Source: Sitta carolinensis
Taxonomy: Eukaryota > Chordata > Aves > Passeriformes > Sittidae
Assembly (NCBI GenBank): GCA_032173965.1
Contig: CM063288.1
Location: 9,962,501-10,026,500, forward strand
DNA length: 64,000 nt
Direction: 5' to 3'
The notes under the pieces were generated by a model. The model searched no databases. It was not told the DNA's origin and saw only the letters and a program-made list of their open reading frames with translations. Shown here piece after piece: positions 50,491 to 63,357 of the stretch. Positions within the stretch are counted from its first letter, which is position 1. Each line of letters begins with the position of its first letter. A program made the position numbers and the translations under genes.

Positions 50491-53400
50491 ATTCAGCATT
50501 TTTTGCCTTCTTTGAAATACCACAAGTACTTCTGACAATAAACCAGGATTTTCAAAAGGATGTCCATTTGGGGAACCTAGTTTCTTAGCAACTGCAAGAG
50601 ACCTCTTAAGGCGTAGAGATTTCAAGAAGAGAAGTGATGAGCATGCTCTAAACCTCGTTTCTTTTTAAGAGGTTCCAGAAGGGCAATTTGAAAGTATAAA
50701 CCCTCAAAACATCTGCTTCCACTGGCAAAATTTTATCTCAGTGTCATATCAGACACAGCCTGCTGTATACCCTGTGCATCCTTCACCCGCTCCCACTAAA
50801 GTAAGGTGTTATTGTCAGTGCTGTAAGCAGGTCCTGTTTACATTAAGATCAATCTTTCAATATGCTTAGGAAGTTCAAACAAGTGCTTGGCCGTAAATCT
50901 GAGAGGTTTACCCAGACAATGTTGTTAGCTGTTTGTGTATGTAGGAAACGCTGCAGGTTGACCCAGCACTTCTTCTGAATAAGCGTTTTACTACATCTCC
51001 TGTGTCAGTTGCAAAAGTGATGGGTGGAAAAAACGTTCATTGTTATTAAAAAGCAAGTCAGTTCCCAAAATAAGATCTATCCCACTCCATCATTTCTCTG
51101 CCAAACTCTCCTGTGTACTTAATGACTCCACTAGGAAAAGAGATTAAAGAGAATTGTTTAGATTGGATTATCGAATGACAAACTCTTTCAACCTGCAATT
51201 CTGAAAGAAGAACGTTCTGGCATGCCACCCCACACTTCAGCAGATCGAATATCAGATACAACCAAGGCTTGCCTAATCTACTGTTAGTATGAGACGTGAG
51301 TGTCCTTTGCTGTTGGAGCTGGGGTTTTCTATTAGTCCAAGGCAGAGCTGTGCAGCTGAGCAGAACACAGGGCAGTTTTGTCCTTTTCACTTGCCCTGCT
51401 GAATGGACTGTCAGCAGTTCAGTCTATGTATCATGAATGCTAAAGCACTGCTTCAGACAGGAGTCCTCAATAGACCTGCTGTGGTACCAGGCAGCCTCCT
51501 CATTCCCACTGCTGCAAGAGCAGCACAGCACAGCAAAAAATCCTCTCCCCCCAGAAAACCCATTCTCCTATCCACCACATTTAACAACCTTTCTGCCTCC
51601 ATTTCTGCCTCCTCTTTCTGCATTGCTGACTATACATTTGGGATGGGCTCAGTCACATTTCAGTGCTGCATACTTTATCCCAGCTCTCCACTGGGAAGCA
51701 GGAATCACTTTAGGTGCCTCTTCAGGCAGCTTTCTCTAGTGGCCTCCTGTCTCCCCCCTCTCCCCTGCCTCCTAGCTTTTTCTGATCTCTAAATAATTTG
51801 TTCACACAGTATTGCTTCCTTCACTATTAGAAGCCATAAATCAAAACACAAGCACTACAAGGTCTTACACATTCAGAATCTATTAATATCTTCTTTCTTT
51901 GGAAAATAAAAATTTATGTGACAAGTATGAGGGAGTCACAATTTCTCTTTAAACACAGGCTGATGGAAACAGAATTTAATCCGAATTTCTGCCAAAACCA
52001 AACATTTTTTTCCCTATTACTTTAAAATCAGAAGAGTTCCCTGAACCTTGGCTCATCTGGTTTGTGCACAATGTACTTACACGTTGGGCTCCCTTCCTCC
52101 ATGGTCCCACTCCAGTCTCTGGCATCCCCTGACCCCAGGACAGCAATTTGAGGAGGGTTTTCCCTCATCCCAGCATCTCCTGTCAGCTTTGCTATCTGTC
52201 ACCACAGAGCAGCATGGAGTGACACTGAGCAGGAAGAAATCACCGCTACAAGCCTGGCTCAGGGGACCTCAAATCAGGTTCATATGGCAGGACAACATTA
52301 CCATAGGACAGGGAACTGCTGAACCAGGCAACAGAGAGATTTGCTCTGGTAGCTGCTCAGCAAGAGAAATGCTTACTGTCCCCTAAATTGTTTTTCCTGG
52401 TCTTCTGGACAAAATCTCCTTTTTGTCATTAAATTTTTAAGTCACGTTACTTTGAAGATAGCTGTTATTCTGGATTGCTTTACAGATGTCAGGGTTATTT
52501 ACTACAGAAGTTACTTTCATTGAGAAAAGAATTTTTATAGTTGAATTTCACTAGTTGCAAATAAGCGAGACACCATTTAAAACACCAAAGAAGGGCTTTC
52601 ACCACTTCAGAACATTGGCTTTTGCAACCACTTTTGCAAGTCTGCAGAATTTATGGCTGAAGTGTGTTTGTATAATGTGATCCCAGATTCCAAGAAGTAA
52701 GATTCCAAATAATTCAAAGCTAAACAAGGTCTCATACAAACTATAAACTGTGAGGTTCTGTAGTGTCTTTTTATTCCGGGAGCTTCTGAACATAAAAGAG
52801 AATGCAGCCAGGGTCATTAACAGCTGGCTGTCTCTTCCCAGGAACTCCTGGTAGGACCCACTGAGGTCCACAGTCACTGCTGGAGGATGCCAGCACAGCT
52901 GAATGTGCTATTCATCATCTGCATGCCTTTAACAAAGATCGCACACACACAAAAACTTCAAAAGGCCAAAGGTTTAGCCAATCTGTGAAAACTGGGCAAT
53001 TAGTGCAACATTTCCTATTAAAAGCTGATCCTCAGCTAACAGTCCAGGACAGATCACTGAAAACAATTAGGGTTGTTAACATACAAGACACAAATGACAT
53101 TTACAGTGTGAAGTCATGTGGCACCCTGGCCTGATGTGAGAATTTACACTAGAGGATACATATGCAAGCACATGTTATAAAACTGCTCATTAGACACTAC
53201 CAGAAATGTCACCTTAGAATCCCCATTCCTCTGAATAAAAATGTAAAAGGAGCCATATGTTTTCTTCTGGTGATATATACTAAAAATTACTGGAGCTGTA
53301 CATTTAAACACAAGAAAAAGAGAGAGACAGAGGTCCCTGTCCTTATCTGCCACATTTGTAGGGACAAAGAGTGGGTCTTGATGGGCTCTGAAACTAAATG

Positions 53401-55332
53401 CAATGAATCAACAGCAATAACAGGCCACAGAGATGGATTTAAAATTGGGGTCTTTGTTCAATCCCTCTGCTTGCCTCGTCTTTTTTGAAAGTAGTAGAGT
53501 TCCCTCTGTGCTGCCAGTGATGGGGATTGATTATTGTAGCCTTTTTGAGTCCTCTCACACTTTTTAATGATGATGGAAAGATTTCACCTCTAGCTTTGCA
53601 AATTCTAATGGGAAATTCAAACAAGGTTAGTTTTATTCGAGTTTTGAAAGAAAACAAATTTGATAATGTCAAGATTTTTCATAAAACAGACTTCCAAGGG
53701 TTGACTCACTGTCATCCTGATGCTGTAGTGGACATTTAGAAGAGTAAATTTAAAACAGCTGAAATATACGGAAAAATTAAATAGCAACTCTTGATCTAAG
53801 AAAAATATAAATTGAAGGAGCCACCTGCTTTGGATGCAGAATTAAAATGCATGTGGGAAATAAACTGGAATAGCTTGCTCAATTTTTGTTCATCACAGGT
53901 CATCAAGTTAAAATGAGAAAAGCAAACTTACAGTGTTTTGCTAACCTGAATTATGGAATAGCAAGTGGTCTATGACTGCTCCCATAGCAGTTTGGAAAAA
54001 CACACATTTTAAAAAGACTGATTTTTCTGGCAAACTCATAACAGAGTACGGCCATGGGCCATAAAGGACAGACCACACACACACTTTCTGGACAATCAGT
54101 GAGTGGACAAAAGTCCCTGACTTCATGATATAACCTTTATGGTTGCCAATTATTTACTTACTTTGTAAATAAAGGTCATGATTTGGTGATATTTCTCTGC
54201 TCTGCATATGCTTAAGTAATATGTCCTTAAGCACCATAAGGACAGGGCCATGGGCCTTTTTTCAAGCAGGAAGAGTTCGTCACATTTTAAAAGCAAACAT
54301 CCAAACCCAGAGAAGCACAGATGAGAAAATCTTCAAAGAGTTAAAACTGAAATGCAGCCCAAATGCAAAATACAAAGATATTTTCTGTCAAGGCTTGAAA
54401 AATGCATTTCCCCCATTGGCTAGTGGTGATTTGGTGGCTTTGGCTGGTACTAACATGTCACGAAGCCATAACACATTTCTACACTTTTGGATTCCACCTT
54501 TAAATAACCACCAAAATTGCCCAAAAGCCCAAAGTATAATTCTCCAAACTGACACATAATTTGAGGCCTTTTTACCCTTTTTTCCTTTAACACATGAAAC
54601 ATTTCCACTGACTTGCAGAGTGTGGCTTTGCCAGAAGCTTTATTCCATAATCACTCTAGGAGAGCAGAAGACACCTTGCAACATCCACCCCACCCAGCCT
54701 TTTCTTTCTTCCTTTGTTCCCTTCAATGGCAAGAGCAGGAAGGAATTCCATACAGGATTGTAGATGAACAATCCAGTTAATAACATTGCTGGAAATTCAC
54801 GTATCTGGGATAAAAGCAAGCTTCAGCCTGACAGCTGTTTGAAGCATACAGATAGTCTCATCCTGTTGAACAAGAGCTCCCCAGTATAAATTTTAGATGA
54901 CTCAGACAACGTTTTATTCTATTTTACTAAGTGGGATTTAACACTTGCTTGTGAAAAACCTGCAAGGTAATTTGCATCAGACTGAAGATCTGTGAAGATT
55001 AAAAGACCTTCAACCAACCTGCAGTTAGGAGAGACCTCATCTGAGTCGCTCTGGTTTAACTGCCCCAAGAGCTCCGGGTTTGCACCATCCAGCAGTGGAC
55101 AGAGCCTGGCCTGGCACTCTCATGCCCAGCTCCACAAGGGATGATCACATCCTGTTAACATCTGCTGCCTCGGGATCCAGAAGGCAAACTGGAGGGAGCT
55201 GTCAGTCATTCACTACATCTCTCACCCCTGTGTGAGCTGCTGCTGTCCAAAGGAGTTTTTGTACCCACAGAAACTGGATATAATCCATTTGCATAAATTG
55301 GTATAATCCACTTGCAGATCCTTGTCCTCAGT
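50491..55332. other. Intronic sequence, nothing recognised
   Basis: Unique AT-leaning sequence between the A/C-rich tract and the AACAAT microsatellite. Frames at 51403-51792 and 52048-52386 are open but look random. No repeat family is recognised. Confidence 0.55.
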
Positions 55333-55404
55333 TAATAACAATACAATAACAATAACAATAACAATAACAATAACAATAACAATAACAATAACAATAACAA
55401 TAAC

Positions 55405-55434
<30 letters not shown>
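55333..55434 (+). repeat. Compound microsatellite (AACAAT)n then (AAT)n
   Basis: About ten near-perfect copies of the hexamer CAATAA run from 55344 to about 55407. They pass directly into about nine copies of AAT that end at 55434. The hexamer looks like two AAT-type triplets with one base changed, so the two arrays probably share an origin. Confidence 0.95.
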
Positions 55435-55436
<2 letters not shown>

Positions 55437-56269
55437 TGTGTACAATCTGCTGGCCAGAAAAAACACTTTCATTTACAATATGAATAATAATAAGCCAAGA
55501 ATTTCCTCTTCTCTGCTAAGCAGACCCACTTCTTGTTCCTGCTTACTTTTGGCTCTGCCTACCCAATGTTTTGAGTGTTTCCTGCGTGCTTCGAGAAGGC
55601 AAAAGCTGCACATTGTTACTGTGACGCAGATAGGAACACACAGTAACACACACAACAGGTGTTCAGGCAGAGAAGAAGAAAGGAAGTCTCCAGTTTATTG
55701 TTGACTTCGTATATATAAGTTTCTGGACAGTGATCAGAGATTGGACAGAGAAGTTACCACCTCTCCATCTCCACTGGTCACTTGAGAAGTCCATCAGGTG
55801 ATATCTTTTACAAAGGAATGCAAACATGATTCTTGTTTATCTTACAATTCATGAGAACTGTCTCCGCTATACTAAAACAAATCAGAAGGCTGATTTTCAG
55901 GAACAACAGCCCATTCCATTCACAAGCATCCCAATTAAAACTTCTGGTGCTACAAACCACTCTACACTTCCTTTAATGACAGACAAGAAAGAGACATCTC
56001 CAAAAGCCTTTTAGCTGTCCCATCAGCAAAAATGATGCTTTCAGGAGAGGTTTCCATCCTGATTTTTAAGCAAGAAAGATGGATCAGATCAAACCAAGTT
56101 GTTTCAGCACAGGGGAGGGAACAGGCAGGAGGCAAATGTGAAGGCATACAGGGAAAATACACACACTACCAGTAATTCACTGCAAGGACCTATAATCTGG
56201 CAGTTGGACACGTCCAACTTTTTTTTAGCCTTTTGTTCATTGTTTTAGTAATTTTATCTCTTGATGACA

Positions 56270-56400
56270 GATGAGGTGGATATTACTAGGAAACTAAATG
56301 ATTTCTTTGACTCAGTGTTCTGCAGGGAGAATTAGGGAAACATGCCAAAATCGGAGAGAAATTTCCCCAGGACAGAAAATGAAAAATTAATGAAATGCTA
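56270..56400 (+). mobile_element. Possible non-LTR retrotransposon ORF remnant (CR1/L3-like)
   Basis: From 56270 the + strand translates as DEVDITRKLNDFFDSVFCREN, shown here only up to the TAG stop at 56333. The motif LNxFFxSVF is characteristic of the linker between endonuclease and reverse transcriptase in CR1/L2/L3-type LINE ORF2 (chicken CR1 has LNAFFASVF, from memory). The frame continues past the stop without a further recognisable motif, and no reverse transcriptase core follows. This would be an old, dead fragment. A chance match of nine residues remains possible. Confidence 0.38.
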
Positions 56401-58060
56401 GGCAACATGCAAGTATGTCAAATGACCAAAAAAAAAGGAATCAGAACAATTAAAATCATACAATGCTCTAGAGAGGTCGGGAGGATCAGCAAGTCAGGAT
56501 AAAGAGCCTGAAGAAACTTTATGGAGGAAAGCCTTTAACTCCCCATGAGGAGCAGATGAGAGACAAGGCAAGCTCAGGTTCAGGACAGAGAGTGAGGAAC
56601 ATCAGGCTCCCTGAGCCTGGCCTGAGCACTAGGAAAAGCTGCTGGCAGTAACTTGAATAAAAGGTGACACACATTCACAGGAGGGATGTCAAGGTGAACA
56701 GACCTATTTTTTCTTTCCTGTAAAGAGGTGACAATGAGGGCAGATCCAGAATGAATAAGTCAGTTCTGCTGAATTCATTTTCAGCAGACAGGAACCTTTT
56801 CTATAGTCAATAAGCAAGTGCAGAAGACAGTGTAGACATGCAGTAACTTAGCAGGTAGGGGGAAAAGTAACACGTGGGCTAATTTTCCTTATTGTACATA
56901 AAGCTGTGTACATAATATTGCATATGGAGGTGTTCTGCACCCGTGATCCAGTTATTGAAAGGCTGTGTCAGCACCAAGCCCAAATTTGCTGCTCCCATCT
57001 TGCAGTCACTCAGCTGCCTGTGAGCTGAGCAGTCACAGCTCCAAGTCCCAGCCTCAAACCTAATCCCAGCTTGGGGCTGCCAAACAGACTCAGTGCACTG
57101 ATCCTGCAGTGGCCCCACATTTGTGACTGCAGTCCCAGCTTGGAAACAGCTTTCTCCTAGTGCGACACAGCAGAAGAAGGCTACAGATTTAAACTCAAGA
57201 AGGCACTTAGGAATATGGATGTGATACTTTGGGACAGGGCTGTTTTCCTAAATTAGTGAGTGACACTTCAGCCTGCTGATAAAAAGATTGATAGAGAAAT
57301 ATGAAGAAATGAGAAGATAGGTCAATCATTCACTACTGAGAACAAAAGAGAAAGGGGATAATGCTGGAAAACAAATAGTTGAAAGGAAATCTTACTAGAT
57401 GATGGTGCAGGATATTGACCAAGAAAGAATTACCAGTGACAGCAGAAAAAAAAAAAATCAAACAGGCCAATGATGGAAAACAGAAAGCACCTGCTTTACA
57501 AAAAGTAGAAAAAGGCTTCTTGTGGTTCATATCCCAGAGACCAACATGTTTTCCAGGCACAGTAATAGCCTCCAGTTTCCTTAATTCTCTTTTAAAAGGA
57601 TTAATTTTTTATCAAGGCTGTTTACCGACAGGTCACATGGTGAGCATAGAATATCTGCTGGTATCAACTAGGCTACATTCGCCCACCACAAACAGCCAGC
57701 ATTTCTGTTTTACAGAAGCAGAGCAAAGAGAATTGTCAGATGGTTAGAAAGGTGCCAAGACTTCTTTGATGGAAGGTGATAGACAGGTCTCACACTTCCA
57801 TACCAACTGTTTCAAAGCCTGATTTTTCAATCATTTTTAATAATTTCTCCTGGATCCAAAACGAATGGGGACAGATGACATGATACCCAGACAAAACCTG
57901 ACTCTCCCAGTGGGAGGAGGAATATTCCTGTGGTTTGTATGAACTCAACTTTTAAAGCCAAAGAAAGTAACATTTTTCTTATATGCAGCCATTACATTTC
58001 CTTTCTATGCATCCCCTCCTTCGTGTAAAAGAAAAGCACTCATGAATAAGTGAGATCCAA

Positions 58061-58097
58061 TACATATATATATTAATATATTTATGTATATATTATA
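58061..58097 (+). repeat. TA-rich low-complexity tract
   Basis: Alternating TA sequence, for example ACATATATATATTAATATA, about 37 bp, imperfect. Confidence 0.85.
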
Positions 58098-59140
58098 AAG
58101 TGTGATGCTGGAAGAAACCTGCTGCCAGAAACCCTGCATGCTTTGGGACTGAACCGTGCTGAAATCCACTGGAGCCCTTCATTCACAGCTTGGTGGGCAT
58201 CTTCCAAAACCCTGCATGAAGCCATACTCCAGGGCCTCTCCTGCAGCTGTGAGGAAAGTCATGGATTTTACATCACGAATGGAACAACATAAGAAACAAC
58301 CCCATTCCTACCAAACTGGCAGGCTTTTCTCCCAACTGAGTGTTTCACCAGTTCAACAAGAATAAACACGTCGTAAATGGCTGTCCACCAGCAGTGTGGG
58401 GGTAAAGTGATGCTCACCCAACCCAAGCCAGACAAAAGGCAAAGAGCCAGCTCGCACCTGCACCTGTCAAAGGAAGCCTACAGTAGGCATAAAAGGCACG
58501 AGGTAGAAAATGGAGTGCCAGATTTTGATCTCAGGTATGTTTGTGCAGCCTTTTAAGTTCCTGGGTTTGGAAGTGGATTTGTGCAGGTGTAGCCAGCACT
58601 TTCACTGTATTTATTGCACTGGTTCAGTGGCACAATGATGAGCAATGACATCACAGCCTAGATTTGCTTTTGGGTCTACAGCTGTTCATCTGAATTTTTG
58701 GCAGCCATCTCCATGAGCTAAGGTTTTCATTGGGCTCTTTGTTTGGTACCGGCTGGATCCTCAGCAGCTGGAGTCAGCAGCTGTAATTTCACATTGCTGC
58801 AGTGAAACCCAGGGGAGCTGATATGATTTGTCCCAGCTGAGGATCTTGCCCCACAGAAGGAGAGAGATCATAAGGGAAGCAGCTTTGCTGAGGAGCCATC
58901 AAGTCTGCCATCTGGCTTTGCAGCACGAAGGGCTGACACTCCAACAGAAGGAGAGGAAGGAAAGATCCCAGTGAGCCCCTATCTGGATGTGCAGTTCTGC
59001 ACCAAAGTTGGGTGGGGACATAACTCCCTGCATGGGATCCTTTCCTACCTGGTAGCACCAATCTTTGCCCTGGATATTGCTATGCATTTTTCTGCATATA
59101 AATCAGCTGCATCAAACTCAACACTTTGCAGGTTTGAGTT

Positions 59141-59193
59141 ACACACACACACACAAACTCACACACACACACACACATACACACACACACACA
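59141..59193 (+). repeat. Interrupted (AC)n microsatellite
   Basis: Dinucleotide AC repeat in three runs, broken by AAACTC near 59155-59160 and by a single T at about 59178. The interruptions should stabilise it against slippage. Confidence 0.95.
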
Positions 59194-61374
59194 AAGCGAA
59201 AACAAAGCAGTGGTTTTTGCTTTCCTCCAAAATCCAACAGAAAATAATGACCAGAGAAGGCTGTGAGCTACTTGGGAAGTAAAGTCATGGGGAGAGATGA
59301 ACCTCAATGAAATGGCCATGTGGAGAGAGGAAGCATTGTGCAGGGTCTGGCTGCTGGGCTCCTGGGGAAGAATTGTCTCCAAAATCCACTGATGAACCCA
59401 CCCAAGGATGGAGCCCTGCTATTCAGGGCTCTTCAGCACATGAAAGAATGTGTACAACCCTCAACAGTTTATCCCTAAACCCCTTTTCTGCATTTACACC
59501 TTAGATATCACATCACCTTGTGATGCACCCTGACCTTGGAGTATCCCACAGCCTCTGTGTGGTCCTGACATCCTTGCTGAATAACATCAGAGTAACATCA
59601 GAGACAAGCCTCTGAAAAACCCCAGCAAGAGGCTAGTTCATTAACAGACATGTCTCCAAGCAAGCCCCAACCCTCACTGTGCAGCTCACAGGCCTCTTTG
59701 GCTTGTCATGTAATTACAGAGAAGGCCAAAAGAGTTTAATTTGGATAAGAGACGTATTTGGCGGACAACCACTGAAATAATATTTCAACTTGTCAGAGCA
59801 TCTCCTCATGAGAAGATCTCAATATTATGAGGTTAAGAAAATCTGAATGTGAAGCTGAGCCACAACACAAAAGCTGTGCTATCTGTCAAAGTCATCAACA
59901 GCCTTGTCGGTGGGATTTAACAGTCAAACTCCCAGCCCAGTGCCTGTCAGCTCTGTCTCCCACAGCAGATAACACATTCAGCAGAAAAACTCTTTCACAT
60001 GAGACAAAAAATTATTTGACCACAGAAATGAACTTTGGATTTTAGATTCTCCTTCTCTTCATTGGTGATGAACATGTAATAAGGAGGTGAAAAAAAGAGC
60101 TGCAAAACAACTGAAAAACAGATGTAAGTATTTCTGAATTACATGGGAAGCTTTTTCTGCCAGAGGATTGTACACACCTGATCTGCAGTACTTCCAGGAC
60201 TGCATCCCAAAAAAAATTCCTAATTTAACAAGTAGGTTTGAAACTTCTACAGAGTAATAGCCGACCTTGATAATCATTGATGAGAAAGTACTTTAGTGTG
60301 AAGCAATCCCCTTGCAACCCATGTATAAAAGCTTTTATAGAGCTCTCACTATTGCTGAAATGGTGGGGCTAGTATGGCTAGAAGGAAACAGAACTTATGC
60401 TCAGTCTCCCCGTTCCCATGGAAGAAACAGCAACAGAGAGTAAAATAAAAAATTGAGTTAACCAAGTCCAGGAAGGCTCTAACTGGGGAAGTCAGAATGT
60501 CTGAAATGCAGTAAAAAGCTGCTTCCTGAGGGGCTGCTCTCAGTGCCACAAGCCACAAACCAGCCCTGTCCTGAGCTGAGGGTGGTGAGCAGCAAGCAGG
60601 TTTGCTCTCATGACTGCGCTCTGAGTGCCCGGGCTGCATTGTGACTTTCCTTGCTTAACTAGGAGCACATGGTCACCTCCAGCCGCACAGAGCTGAGCCT
60701 GAATTCCTCCCCTGCCCCACTACAGTCAGTACAGAAATTCAAACTCCAAAGACATATCATCATATGTGATTTCACAGGCACACACCTGAGTTGCTACAGG
60801 AGCTGGTGTCCTGCCTCACCCCCCTGCACACTCCCAGTGCTGAATGCACCAGCAATGCTGCTCTGAGGGCTTTTGTACTCACTGGAATCCCTTGCTACAA
60901 CCAAAGGTGTATATGACCTTTCTCTCCAGAGGAACTAGCAAATTAGCCCTCTAAGCCTGCATCAATTGGACTGCGTTAAAAGGGAGAGCCTTCAATCTCT
61001 TCAGCCTCTATCTTCTGCAGTAAATCTGTAATTCAGTCAGTGTGCAGAGCAGCAGGATAAGGGGGGCATCTGACACCAAACAGATGTCAGATTTTGTCTT
61101 TTTTTTCTCCTCTCCACCTAGTCTAGATAGTGGGTCTCACGTGCTCCCACCTGGGGACACACCTGCTGGATCAGGCTCCTGGAAATGAGCAGCGATGCAC
61201 CTTGTGTGGATCACTCACAGAATCTTCTCTGAGATCTGATGCCTACATCAACACAGAGAGACAAAGACACCCCAGCACAGGCTAGAGGCAGGGTGCCAAG
61301 GTGAGGGAGAGCTGATCTGCTCTGCCCTCAAACCAAGCTGACAAATTCAAAGGCAACACGCAGCAATGTTCAGT

Positions 61375-61440
61375 GGTGGAGGGCAAGTGATTTACCTCAA
61401 TGCCACAACACAGGCAGTGGAATGTATCCTGCACCAGACA
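61375..61440 (-). mobile_element. Possible MIR-type SINE core fragment, antisense
   Basis: GGGCAAGTGATTTACCTCAA, then GCCACAACACAGGCAGTGGA resembles the reversed MIR core words AAGTGACTTGCCCAAGG and TCACACAGC-AGTGGCAGAG. It is short and diverged and could be coincidence. Confidence 0.33.
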
Positions 61441-61602
61441 CCCCAACCAGCCACTGCAATCCCATTAATGAAGACAGGGAGAAAACAAGAAACAAATCTT
61501 CCTCGCCATCTCAATCTGAGACATTTGAAACAGCGTCCTAAAATTCTTTGTTCTTCTTGATGTTTGCAGGTCACCTCTTTGATAAACTAGTTTCCAGCTA
61601 AA

Positions 61603-61637
61603 CTTTTAATGACAAGTGAGGCACTTGTCATTAAGAG
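61603..61637. repeat. Inverted repeat, 16-bp arms with 3-base loop
   Basis: CTTTTAATGACAAGTG at 61603-61618 and CACTTGTCATTAAGAG at 61622-61637 pair over 16 positions with one mismatch that would be a G-U wobble in RNA. The stem is too short for an ordinary pre-miRNA. Confidence 0.9.
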
Positions 61638-63067
61638 ACTTGTCACTGCTCTCAGGGCAGGGGAAGCCCCTGGGCCTGTGCCACTTCACAGTGTGATGCT
61701 GGAGGGGAGGCCGCTGGGCTGGGGCCCCCTAATCTCCACCAGCACCCCCTGCTCAGCTTCCTGAGAGCACAAATATTGCACCCTCAAGCCTAACAGTAGG
61801 AAAGAAATTTAAGATGTTTGAGATGTTTAAGGTAAGTGGGTCAGTTAGCAAGGCTGCACAAATGGCATTTCCAGAAGGGTGTTGTTATTTATACAGCACC
61901 ACGGGGGACTCTGGAGATTCAAAGACAAATAAATCATGACAGACTCCTTCCCCGAGGGACTTTGTAATCTACAGCTCCAACCCTCCTGGATGGTAAATGC
62001 TTCCTGTGAGGTGATTAGTGCTATCAACTCCCACTGACTTTATAATAGACACAAGGATGCTTAACACCTTGAAAGACAGCATTTGCAAATTACTTTCATC
62101 TTCAGCAGTAAGGCCACTTACATGGTTTAAACATAATCAGGTAGCAAATGATAACTATACCAAAGAACAATATTCTGCAAAGGAGAGGTGGAGGACAGGA
62201 TCTCCTAGATTTTCATCTCCAGCTTCTACACCACAGGGATTTGCTGATAGGAGATGGACATCTCTGAGGGGTTGAACAGAAAAGTGAACTCACATGAGAG
62301 TGCAGCAAGGGAGAACACCACAACCAAAGCTGACCTTCAGCACTGGCTGGGACAAGACACCTCACTGCTCTAAACTGCTGCTGGGGTATTTCTTAATTTT
62401 GGGTTTTTAAGTGGGTTTCTTTACCATTTCCATTTCAGTCACTTCATAAATGTAAGTTGTGTAATAGTAAACCATTTACAGCAGAAAAATTCCTTTCTTA
62501 ACAATTAAGTGATCCAGATGGAAAAGATGCAGGAATGTCCTAGATCTTCAGACTACAAATCTGATTCAGCTGCTGCTTCCAAGTTCAATCTTTTAATTAA
62601 ATTTTCTCCTTTTATAAGTGGTTTTGTGTTTGCAAGGGGAGAGGGGATTTCTTTTTTTTTGGGCATTGAATCTTGCAGCAATGGGGTTGCATTTTCCCTC
62701 CCCCCAAATCTTACATCTCCAGGTAATTTAAACTGCTTCCCCCATGTAATGATTGGCATGCCGTAATTCCATAAAAATTCCAACAGAGAGACAGGTCAAT
62801 CCTTGTAGTGAAGATTATCTTGCAGAAGCTCTATTATCTGAGGCAGATAATCAATGCAATATTTATGTGCTCTATTTATCAACACCTTTGATGACTAATG
62901 GTGAAGGTTATTTGTGTTTTTTGTGGGTTTTAATCAAATTGTGTATATTTCTGTATAGACAGGGAGAGATTATTATGCTGTTTTTCCAGCTGGTAAAGAA
63001 ACAACCCTTCAAACCACTAAGAAAAATAAGGACAATATTTTATGTGCAGGAGGAAGAATACTGTTCA

Positions 63068-63357
63068 CCTTTATGGCACTTTGCATTTGGAGAACTCAAA
63101 GTGTTTTGAAGAGATCAAGGATGGGGAAGAGACAGTGTTCATTAGAATCAATTAAGTTACCCTTTAAACTTCAAAGTGATCTGCCCATGTTCAAGTCTTA
63201 CAAGCAAAGGGACAGAGAAGCACAGCCACTGTGGGGTTTGATATCACAAATATCCCACAAGAACCTCACTGTGAGCAATGTATACATGTGGAGAAGAGAA
63301 CACAGGTCCTGCAGCCTCAGAAGCAGGATCCACTTTACTGTGCTTCCCTCTCAGCTG
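63068..63357 (-). mobile_element. MIR/CORE-type SINE, near full length, antisense
   Basis: Read on the + strand this is a reversed MIR-type SINE. The tail region comes first (GCACTTTGCATTTGGAGAAC, then TCAAAGTGTTTTGAAGA). The core follows (AAGTGATCTGCCCATGTTCAA, with GGGACAGAGAAGCACAG nearby). The reversed tRNA-like head is last (AACACAGGTCCTGCAGCCTC, then TCCACTTTACTGTGCTTCC). All three parts are in the right order with about the right total length, unlike the fragments elsewhere in the window. Compared with reptile and bird MIR-type consensus sequences remembered in general form only. Confidence 0.68.

Noticed and set aside
55333..55434. CRISPR-like array
   Set aside because: Simple hexamer and trimer repeats without spacers, in a vertebrate genome.
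61603..61637. microRNA precursor
   Set aside because: A 16-bp stem with a 3-base loop is too short for Drosha/Dicer processing, and outer bases do not extend the pairing.
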